From positions 1-64,000 of the forward strand of contig JAMPFE010000004.1 of the NCBI GenBank assembly GCA_023664705.1: 64,000 bases of DNA, read 5' to 3'. The position numbers were made by a program, and so were the translations under genes. Source of the stretch: Lachnospiraceae bacterium (GTDB taxonomy: Bacteria; Bacillota; Clostridia; Oscillospirales; Ruminococcaceae). The notes under the pieces are model-generated. The model saw nothing but the letters and a program-made list of their open reading frames with translations, did not search any database and was not told the DNA's origin. This document shows positions 58,271-64,000 of the stretch, one piece after another; position 1 is the stretch's first letter; every line of letters begins with the position of its first letter.

Positions 58271-58701
58271 AAAGGATAGCTTTTATAGGCTTTGCGGCGC
58301 TCCTGCTCGTTTTCGTCGGGTTTTGCGCGTCCGTTCCCGTTGTGAACGACCTTCACGCCAAAAGCGTCGCCGACGGGCTTGCCGCGCTGCCTCTCCCCGA
58401 AGACACCAGAATTGCCGAAAAGAAGTCGATCGCCGACAAGCTGTGGGGAAACGGCAACGGCATGCAGTATTTCGGCGCGCTGCTGCTCGAAAGCGGGCTG
58501 CCCGTTGAGGAGCTGCAAGCCAGCTACCCCGACTGCGAAGTGCGAAAGCAGACGGGACGGCGCATCGAGGTCGTCGAGCACGGGAATTACACCTTTAAAA
58601 CGGAAATAAGCTCGGACGGCTATTATATCGTCTATGCGCTCGGGAAGCATGATTCTCCGCTGATTGAGCTGTACGCGGAGCTCGATTTGCGGGGGCGTTA
58701 A
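58267..58701 (+). CDS. Small membrane-anchored protein, unknown
   Basis: A 144-residue protein with an N-terminal helix (IAFIGFAALLLVFVGFCASV) and an exported domain. LPLPEDTRIAEKKSIADKL and GNGMQYFGALLLESGLPVEEL recall a domain found in various Firmicute membrane proteins, but no name can be given. It is the last gene of the VanZ operon, coupled by ATGA. Confidence 0.7.
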   Translation: MKRIAFIGFAALLLVFVGFCASVPVVNDLHAKSVADGLAALPLPEDTRIAEKKSIADKLWGNGNGMQYFGALLLESGLPVEELQASYPDCEVRKQTGRRIEVVEHGNYTFKTEISSDGYYIVYALGKHDSPLIELYAELDLRGR

Positions 58702-58721
58702 AGCTTCGAGAAAAATTTTAA

Positions 58722-58758
58722 AATCCCCCTTGACAAGGGGGAGCTTTTCTGTTATAAT
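58722..58758 (+). promoter_or_regulatory. Terminator hairpin containing the ylxM-ffh promoter
   Basis: CCCCCTT and AAGGGGG (58725-58743) form a hairpin. TTGACA (58730-58735) runs through its loop and TATAAT follows at 58753-58758, with a 17-bp spacer. The hairpin ends the VanZ operon, and the same bases provide the -35 box for the SRP genes. Confidence 0.7.
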
Positions 58759-58808
58759 AATATTTGTCGGTGTAATGCCGATTGACTTTACACCCGAGAG
58801 GGCGCATT

Positions 58809-59153
58809 ATGAATATAGATTTTGTGTTATTGCTGGATATATACGGGGAGCTTTTGTCCAAGGGACGGCGCGAGGCTCTGGACCTGCGGTATAACTCGGA
58901 CCTGTCGCTGTCGGAGATAGCCGTGGAAATGGGCGGCGTATCGCGGCAGTCCGTGAACGATTTCATCAAAAAGGGCGAAAAGCACCTTATCGAGCTTGAA
59001 AGAGTCCTCGGTATGGCGGAGCGCCACAAGACCGTCGGCGCGAAGCTGGCGCGGGCGAACGAGATAGTTGCCGAGCTGAAAAGGGACGGCGGCGGCGAGC
59101 GCGTAACGGAGCTCGGGGAGCTGCTGAACGGTATAGGCGAGGCGTTCAAATAG
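58809..59153 (+). CDS. ylxM: YlxM-like SRP-associated protein
   Basis: A 114-residue DNA-binding-like protein. LLDIYGELLSKGRREALDLRYNSDLSLSEIA and the helix-turn-helix GVSRQSVNDFIKKGEKHL match YlxM/p13, which modulates the signal recognition particle GTPase in Firmicutes. It lies 10 bases before ffh. The ATG at 58809 follows GAGAGGG; an earlier in-frame ACG/ATG region at 58782 lacks a ribosome site. Confidence 0.9.
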   Translation: MNIDFVLLLDIYGELLSKGRREALDLRYNSDLSLSEIAVEMGGVSRQSVNDFIKKGEKHLIELERVLGMAERHKTVGAKLARANEIVAELKRDGGGERVTELGELLNGIGEAFK

Positions 59154-59163
59154 GGGGGAGCTT

Positions 59164-60525
59164 ATGGCTTTCGAGGGATTGTCAACAAAGCTGAATAACG
59201 TTTTCGGCAAGCTTAAGGGTCACGGAAAGCTCACCGAAAAGGACATCAAGGACGCGATGCGCGAGGTGCGCATGGCGCTTCTGGACGCGGACGTGAACTT
59301 CAAGGTCGCAAAGGATTTCGTGAATAAGGTCAGCGAAAAGGCGCTCGGCGCGAAGGTCATGGAGAGCCTGACCCCCGCGCAGCAGGTCATCGATATAGTT
59401 CACCAAGAGCTTATCGAGCTTATGGGCAACACCACAGCCAAGCTGAATTTCCCGAGCAAGCCGCCGTGCGTTATCATGATGTGCGGACTTCAGGGCGCGG
59501 GCAAGACCACGCACTGCGCGAAGCTCGCGAAGTGGCTGGAGGGGCAGAACCGCAGACCGCTTCTGGTGGCGTGCGACGTTTACCGTCCCGCGGCGATAGA
59601 GCAGCTCCACATCGTCGGAGAAAAGGTCGGCGCGCACGTCTTTGACGAGGGACAGGGAAAACCCGTCGAAATAGCTCAACACGGCATAAAATACGCCAAA
59701 GACCAAGGCTTTGACACAGTGCTTCTCGATACGGCGGGTCGTCTGCATATAGACGAGACGCTGATGAAGGAGCTGGAGGATATAAAGGCGACCACAGAGC
59801 CGAACGAGATACTTCTCGTGGTGGACTCGATGACGGGTCAGGACGCGGTGAATGTCGCGGAGAGCTTCAACAGCGCGCTTGACATTACGGGCGTGGTTCT
59901 TACAAAGCTCGACGGCGACACGCGCGGCGGCGCGGCGCTTACCGTCCTCGCGATAACGGGCAAGCCCATAAAGTTCGCGGGCATCGGCGAAAAGCCCGAA
60001 GACCTCGAGCCGTTCTATCCCGACAGAATGGCGAGCCGTATCCTCGGAATGGGCGATGTGCTCACGCTTATCGACAAGGCAAAGGCTTCCATTGACGAAA
60101 AGGAAGCCGAAAAGGCTGTCAAAAAGCTCCAAGAGAATAAATTCGACCTCAACGACCTGTATTCGCAGTTCGAGCAGATAGAGAAAATGGGCAACGTGCG
60201 CTCGCTGCTGAATATGATACCGGGCGTCGCGGGGAAGATAAAGGACGAGGACATCGACGACAAAAAAATGCCGCACTCCAAGGCGATAATCTCCTCAATG
60301 ACGAAAAGAGAGCGCGAAAAGCCCTCCATTATCGACGCCAAGCGCAAGCGCAGAATTGCCGCTGGCTCGGGCACGACGGTCGAGGAGGTAAATCAGCTCC
60401 TGCGGCAGTTCGACCAGATGCAAAAGGTCATGAAGCAAATGGGCTTTGCGGGCAAGGGCAAGAAAAAGCGTATGCCGAGGTTTCCCATGAACATGGGGGG
60501 AATGGGCGGCTTCCCGGGAATGTAA
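59164..60525 (+). CDS. ffh: Signal recognition particle protein Ffh
   Basis: A 453-residue SRP54 GTPase that brings nascent membrane proteins to FtsY. The N domain (1-90), G domain with GLQGAGKTTHCAKL, DTAGRLHIDE, TKLDGDTRGG and GIGEKPEDLEPF, and the Met-rich M domain (about 330-453, ending GGMGGFPGM) are all complete. It follows ylxM as in Bacillus, and GGGGGAG precedes the ATG. Confidence 0.97.
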   Translation: MAFEGLSTKLNNVFGKLKGHGKLTEKDIKDAMREVRMALLDADVNFKVAKDFVNKVSEKALGAKVMESLTPAQQVIDIVHQELIELMGNTTAKLNFPSKPPCVIMMCGLQGAGKTTHCAKLAKWLEGQNRRPLLVACDVYRPAAIEQLHIVGEKVGAHVFDEGQGKPVEIAQHGIKYAKDQGFDTVLLDTAGRLHIDETLMKELEDIKATTEPNEILLVVDSMTGQDAVNVAESFNSALDITGVVLTKLDGDTRGGAALTVLAITGKPIKFAGIGEKPEDLEPFYPDRMASRILGMGDVLTLIDKAKASIDEKEAEKAVKKLQENKFDLNDLYSQFEQIEKMGNVRSLLNMIPGVAGKIKDEDIDDKKMPHSKAIISSMTKREREKPSIIDAKRKRRIAAGSGTTVEEVNQLLRQFDQMQKVMKQMGFAGKGKKKRMPRFPMNMGGMGGFPGM

Positions 60526-60541
60526 GGGCGGGAGGACGCGA

Positions 60542-60763
60542 ATGAATAACGACTACGGGAAAAAACCTATTCACTTGCTCTGCGCGGTCATTATCCTTGT
60601 CGGGATAGGGCTTATCTTTCACTGGATAAGAAAGGAGCGCTTCTACCCTCCCAAGGAGCACAGCAGCATTCACGGAACGCGTTACACGGGCGGCTGGACG
60701 ACGTTAGCCCAAGGGATAGTTATGTTCGTAGGCGGCTTTGTGCTGCTGTTCGCGCTGGGATAA
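60542..60763 (+). CDS. Small two-helix membrane protein, unknown
   Basis: A 73-residue protein with helices at about 10-28 (HLLCAVIILVGIGLIFHW) and 54-72 (GIVMFVGGFVLLFAL) and a polar loop with Tyr and His. CGGGAGGACGCG precedes the ATG. It lies between ffh and rpsP on the same strand. Function unknown. Confidence 0.7.
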   Translation: MNNDYGKKPIHLLCAVIILVGIGLIFHWIRKERFYPPKEHSSIHGTRYTGGWTTLAQGIVMFVGGFVLLFALG

Positions 60764-60828
60764 CAAACGGTAAAAACAAGCCGAGCGCTTGATTTTATAT
60801 ACAACATTTTATCGAAAGGAGATACATT

Positions 60829-61056
60829 ATGGCAGTAAAGATCAGACTGAGAAGAATGGGCGCCAAAAAGGCACCGTTCTACCGCGTAGTCGTTGCCGAT
60901 TCGCGTTTTCCGCGCGACGGACGATTCATAGAAGAGATCGGCTACTATGATCCCACCAAGGAGCCTGCCGTTGTCAAGATAGACAAGGAAAAGGCGGAAG
61001 AGTGGATCAAAAAGGGCGCACAGCCCACAGATACGGTTAAGAGACTTTTAAAGTGA
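60829..61056 (+). CDS. rpsP: 30S ribosomal protein S16
   Basis: A 75-residue ribosomal protein with the family start MAVKIRLRRMGAKKAPFYR and VVADSRFPRDGRFIEEIGYYDP. AAAGGAGA precedes the ATG. It is followed by khpA, as in many Firmicutes, but rimM and trmD do not come next. Confidence 0.97.
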   Translation: MAVKIRLRRMGAKKAPFYRVVVADSRFPRDGRFIEEIGYYDPTKEPAVVKIDKEKAEEWIKKGAQPTDTVKRLLK

Positions 61057-61150
61057 TTACAAGCAAAGGTTAAATAGGCACAGGTATTTTAGCAATCATC
61101 TTATCGGGCGATAATTTACCACGGCATTTAACCCCTATGGAGGGAAAGTT

Positions 61151-61387
61151 ATGATGAAAGAACTTCTTAGCACAATCGCTACCGCGCTGGTAGAGGACAA
61201 GACAGCCGTTGAGGTCAGCGTTGACGAGCCCAACGACGAGGGCGTTGTCGTATATCATCTGCACGTAGGTCCCGAGGACATGGGCAGAGTTATCGGCAAG
61301 CAGGGGCGCATCGCCAAGGCGATCCGCACGGTAATGCGCGCGGGAGCCGTTCGTGCTAACGAGAAAATTTCCGTCGAGATCGACTAA
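61151..61387 (+). CDS. khpA: KH-domain RNA-binding protein KhpA
   Basis: A 78-residue single KH domain. GRVIGKQGRIAKAIRTVMRA contains the GxxG loop that contacts RNA. Relatives form KhpA/KhpB complexes that bind many transcripts and affect cell division. GGAGGG precedes two consecutive ATGs. Confidence 0.95.
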   Translation: MMKELLSTIATALVEDKTAVEVSVDEPNDEGVVVYHLHVGPEDMGRVIGKQGRIAKAIRTVMRAGAVRANEKISVEID

Positions 61388-61520
61388 TCTCACGAAGCAT
61401 TACGGAGCATCGGGGTGTCGGGCGAAAACGCTCGGTATCCCGATTTTCCGTAGGACGAACTGCCAACGGCGGCGCATATTGACGCCGCCGCCGTTTTATA
61501 CTATTCACGAGGTGATCGAA

Positions 61521-61721
61521 ATGGCTGTCAGGGAAAACGACGACAAGGAGGTCGTCGCGATGATACGCGAGGGCTTGAAAAAAACGGGCGGCTACTGCCC
61601 CTGCCGCCGCGAGCATATCCCCGAAAACAAGTGCGTCTGCAAGGAATTTCGGGAGCAGATGGCAGACCCCGATTTCGAGGGGTACTGCCACTGTATGCTG
61701 TACTACAAATCAAAGGACTGA
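61521..61721 (+). CDS. Ferredoxin-thioredoxin reductase catalytic-subunit-like protein
   Basis: A 66-residue protein with the three FTR cysteine motifs: CPC at 27-29, CVC at 40-42 and CHC at 58-60. In the enzyme these hold a [4Fe-4S] cluster next to a redox disulfide that reduces thioredoxin with electrons from ferredoxin. The variable subunit is not encoded nearby. The start is 61521 (CACGAGGTGATCGAA upstream), giving a length like stand-alone anaerobe FTR-beta proteins. It ends at a good terminator. Confidence 0.85.
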   Translation: MAVRENDDKEVVAMIREGLKKTGGYCPCRREHIPENKCVCKEFREQMADPDFEGYCHCMLYYKSKD

Positions 61722-61725
61722 ATTA

Positions 61726-61749
61726 ACGGCTGCTGCGGCAGCCGTTTTT
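61726..61749 (+). terminator. Terminator after the FTR-like gene
   Basis: ACGGCTGC (61726-61733) pairs with GCAGCCGT (61738-61745) around TGCG and is followed by a T-run. Confidence 0.85.
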
Positions 61750-61777
61750 CGTCAAAAGAGCCTGTTCACCGCCGTAT

Positions 61778-62941
61778 TCACCCCAGCCGCCTCATGACCT
61801 CAAGGCACATTCTGCCGTTGTGATACGGGCACTTCCACGGATCGACGGTGTTGTGCGAGAGGTCGGGCTTTCCGCTGTCCTCAAGCTCCGAGAACCATTC
61901 GCCGCCCGTCCGCTTGTCGACAACGTTGTCGCGGATATAGCGCCAGACGCTCTCGGCGATGCCCATATAATCGCCGTAGCCGCGCTGATGCGCATTGATA
62001 AACCCGACGACGGTCTCCGCCTGCACCCACCACACGCGCTTGCGGTTGACGACGCCCTTGTCGCTCTCGTTCAGCAGCGAGCCGCTCTCCGCGTCGTAGG
62101 CGATTTTCGCGATATTCGCGGCGATTTTGGCGTTCATCCCGCGGAACTTTTTCGCGAACTCCTCGTCGCCGATAACGTCCGCAGCGCGGTCGATAAGCCA
62201 CGTCGCCTCAATATCGTGCCCATAGCTGTGAACGTCGCCTATCTCGTTCATATCCCCGTCAAAGAACACCCTGAGCCTGTCGCTGTCGAAAATCTTGTCG
62301 TAGGTGAGGTTCATCTGGAACTTCAGCCGCTCGAGGACCCTCTCGTTTTTATCGGCAAGGTACAGCTCCGTGTACGCCTCCATAAGGTGGAGCGTGGTGT
62401 TCATGGTCTTGTCCGCCATTAAGCCGTTCTCGGAGAGCTCGTCGTTGGCAAGCTCCGTTTTAAGGTCTCGGGAGAGCTTTTCCCGATAAGCAACGTCGTC
62501 CGCGTGATTGCCCTCGATAAGCTCAAACACCTTATAGGCAGTGTCAAGCGCGGCTTTGTCGCCGCTCGCGCGGTAGTAGCTCGCCAGCGCGTAGATAAAA
62601 AACGCCTGACAGTAGCTGTGCTTCATATCGTCCGCGGGAGTGCCGTCGTAATTCACCGTCCAGTAAACGCCGCCGTATTCGCGGTCATAGCATTTCTCCG
62701 CAAGGAACTCATACGCGTGCCGCGCGTTGTCCAGCAGCGCGGATTCCTTCAGCGCCATATACGCGTTGGAGTAGAACCACAATATCCGCGAGTGCAGAAT
62801 AACGCCCTTTTCGGCTTTTTTGTCAACGTTCAGCGCGCTGTCGACCTCGCCGTACCAGCCGCCGTGCTCGTCGTCGCGCAAAGCGTTCCAGAAAGGGATA
62901 ATATGGTTCAAAAGCTCGCTTTTTATCTCGTCCTTAAACAT
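61778..62941 (-). CDS. Cellobiose 2-epimerase
   Basis: A 387-residue (alpha/alpha)6-barrel enzyme of the N-acylglucosamine-epimerase family. It converts beta-1,4-linked disaccharides at the reducing end, for example mannobiose to mannosylglucose. Residues that match the known Ruminococcus albus active site are R52, H242, E245, W248, W305, E309 and H374. The product would feed a GH130 phosphorylase such as that at 9273. No signal peptide. It is the last gene of the secA run, 23 bases after a 43-residue ORF. Confidence 0.92.
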   Translation of the reverse strand: MFKDEIKSELLNHIIPFWNALRDDEHGGWYGEVDSALNVDKKAEKGVILHSRILWFYSNAYMALKESALLDNARHAYEFLAEKCYDREYGGVYWTVNYDGTPADDMKHSYCQAFFIYALASYYRASGDKAALDTAYKVFELIEGNHADDVAYREKLSRDLKTELANDELSENGLMADKTMNTTLHLMEAYTELYLADKNERVLERLKFQMNLTYDKIFDSDRLRVFFDGDMNEIGDVHSYGHDIEATWLIDRAADVIGDEEFAKKFRGMNAKIAANIAKIAYDAESGSLLNESDKGVVNRKRVWWVQAETVVGFINAHQRGYGDYMGIAESVWRYIRDNVVDKRTGGEWFSELEDSGKPDLSHNTVDPWKCPYHNGRMCLEVMRRLG

Positions 62942-62964
62942 CGCAAACGCCGTTTCCTTTCAAA

Positions 62965-63096
62965 TTATTTATCCGAGCTCGGACGTCTTGCCTCGGCAAT
63001 AACTTCTTTAATAAGCTCTTTTGCGGCTTCGATCTCGTCCTTATCCAAAAGCTTTTCCAAAGCCAAAAGCACGGTTAAAAGCTCCAATCTTGTCAC
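62965..63096 (-). CDS. 43-residue ORF between secA and the epimerase
   Basis: A short frame with a GTG start at 63096 preceded by AGGAGG at a good distance. It encodes a Leu/Glu/Lys-rich peptide (TRLELLTVLLALEKLLDKDE and on, ending RRPSSDK) that would form one or two amphipathic helices. It lies 15 bases after secA and 23 bases before the epimerase, so it is probably co-transcribed. No family is recognised. Confidence 0.6.
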   Translation of the reverse strand: MTRLELLTVLLALEKLLDKDEIEAAKELIKEVIAEARRPSSDK

Positions 63097-63111
63097 GGTA
63101 ATTCCCTCCTG

Positions 63112-64000
63112 TTACTTCTTGCCCTTCTTTTTCTTCTCGGCACGCTTCTCGCTCCTGTACGGAACATTCGCCCCCGCGTTGGGAGCGTCGGGGCGCATCA
63201 CCTGCTCGCGCTGAATGGGCGCCTGCGTGCGCACGGGAATGGTGAGAACAAGCTTCACCGTCTCCTCGCGGATAGCCGCTATCATCTCGTCGAACATCGC
63301 AAAGCCCTCGAAGCGGTATTCGTCAACGGGGTTGCGCTGCGCGATAGCCCGCAGCCCGATGCCGTTCTTCAGCTCGTCCATAGCGTCGATATGATCCATC
63401 CAGTGCCTGTCGACCGTTTTCAGCAGGCACACGCGCTCTATCTCGCGCATGCTCTCGCTGCCGAGCTCCTTCTCGCGCAGCCCGTACATAAGCGCGCCGC
63501 GTTTCTTCACAAGCTCGGTAACGTCCTTCTGCGAGATGTTGTTCAGGTCGGAAATATCGTACCTCAAGTCGGTATCCATAAGGTACAAATTCATATAGTG
63601 CGAGCGCAGCCCGTCCAGATTCCAGTTTTCGGCAGCTTCATCCGAGCAGTACATCTTCACGGTCTCCTCGATGTCCTGATTCATCATCTGCACGATGTTG
63701 TCGGAAATATCCTCCCCGTCGAGGACCTTTCTCCTCTGTGAATAAATTGTATGACGCATGCGCGACATAACGTCGTCGAAATCGAGAACGTGCTTGCGTA
63801 TAGAGAAGTTGTTGCCCTCTATCTTCATCTGCGCCGACTCGATAGCCTTCGACAAAAAGCCCGCCTCGATAGGCACGTCCTCGTCGAAATTCATCGTCTC
63901 CATAAGGTGCTGCACGCGCTCTCCGCCGAACAGGCGCATAAGGTCGTCCTCCAGCGAGATGTAAAAGCAGCTCTCTCCTGGGTCGCCCTGACGACCCGAA
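63112..64000 (-). CDS. secA: Preprotein translocase subunit SecA, C-terminal part
   Basis: The frame is open to the window edge; the N-terminal part lies beyond 64000. The visible 295 residues begin in the DEAD-motor end (SGRQGDPGESCFYISLEDDLMRLFGG), then the helical scaffold and wing region (SIRKHVLDFDDVMSRMR, then LLKTVDRHWMDHID, IGLRAIAQRNPVDEYRFEGF). The tail ends in a Lys-rich stretch (RSEKRAEKKKKGKK) and lacks the zinc-binding CxCxCH-type motif of many SecA proteins. SecA drives export through SecYEG. Confidence 0.95.
   Translation of the reverse strand, partial: SGRQGDPGESCFYISLEDDLMRLFGGERVQHLMETMNFDEDVPIEAGFLSKAIESAQMKIEGNNFSIRKHVLDFDDVMSRMRHTIYSQRRKVLDGEDISDNIVQMMNQDIEETVKMYCSDEAAENWNLDGLRSHYMNLYLMDTDLRYDISDLNNISQKDVTELVKKRGALMYGLREKELGSESMREIERVCLLKTVDRHWMDHIDAMDELKNGIGLRAIAQRNPVDEYRFEGFAMFDEMIAAIREETVKLVLTIPVRTQAPIQREQVMRPDAPNAGANVPYRSEKRAEKKKKGKK

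Noticed and set aside
1..64000. tRNA, rRNA, SRP RNA or riboswitch genes
   Set aside because: No clover-leaf with a GGTTCGANTCC arm, no rRNA-like stretch and no recognisable riboswitch core was seen by eye. A covariance-model scan would be needed to exclude them.

Overview
The window looks like a chromosomal segment of a spore-forming anaerobic Firmicute, most likely an uncultured gut member of the Oscillospiraceae/Ruminococcaceae. The evidence is sporulation genes (spoIIAA, spoIIAB, sigF, spoIIE and a Spo0A-type regulator), an HPr with both His15 and Ser46 regions, Firmicute-type promoters with 17-bp spacers, a moderately high GC content, glycogen genes in the order glgB-glgC-glgD, and a GH130 phosphorylase plus cellobiose 2-epimerase pair of the kind described in Ruminococcus albus. 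No rRNA, tRNA, prophage, transposase or CRISPR was recognised.

Layout. 1-3.5 kb: repeats and terminators, then a YtrA-type GntR regulator with an ABC ATPase and permease. 3.6-9 kb (minus): LysM-G5-M23 cell-wall peptidase, a lipoprotein, HPr and a von Willebrand lipoprotein. 9.3-14.4 kb: GH130 phosphorylase, a choloylglycine-hydrolase-family enzyme, and an ECF sigma/anti-sigma/lipoprotein operon. 14.5-19.2 kb: Spo0A-like regulator, flavodiiron protein and an HD-GYP protein. 19.4-24.3 kb: MacB-like ABC exporter with a MarR regulator, a PH-like membrane protein running into a ~100-bp repeat array, and a small acidic protein. 24.5-27 kb: duplicated hairpin cassettes, then the spoIIA operon with two extra chimeric reading frames. 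27.3-32 kb: esterase, membrane protein, PLP decarboxylase, rlmN and an ApbE lipoprotein. 32-35 kb: copper operon (csoR and a copA-copZ fused frame). 35-41 kb: glycosyltransferase, and a minus-strand operon of dCMP deaminase, ksgA, GH95 fucosidase, Dabb protein and DNA glycosylase. 41.6-43.9 kb: spoIIE between two related inverted-repeat elements. 44.3-48.6 kb: glgBCD. 48.9-50.5 kb: a second ECF/anti-sigma pair. 50.6-57 kb (minus): an eight-gene run containing a Sel1 protein, a membrane GIY-YIG protein, an unknown protein, a TerY-C protein, an atypical kinase, a GH43 enzyme, a membrane protein and a GNAT. 57.2-64 kb: VanZ protein and two small membrane proteins, ylxM-ffh, rpsP, khpA, an FTR-type protein, then cellobiose 2-epimerase, a 43-residue ORF and the C-terminal part of secA.

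How the genes fit together. The forespore switch (sigF, SpoIIAB, SpoIIAA, SpoIIE) is complete in the window, split between 25-27 kb and 41.6-43.9 kb. Its operon carries a 245-bp tandem amplification that makes SpoIIAB/SpoIIAA chimeras, and the Spo0A-like protein has Glu at the phosphoacceptor position. Carbohydrate genes (GH130, cellobiose 2-epimerase, GH43, GH95, glycogen synthesis with a perfect cre-type palindrome) fit a glycan-degrading gut anaerobe. The best candidates for undescribed biology are the spoIIA chimeras, the copA-copZ fusion with an internal ribosome site, and the TerY-C/kinase/GIY-YIG/Sel1 cluster.
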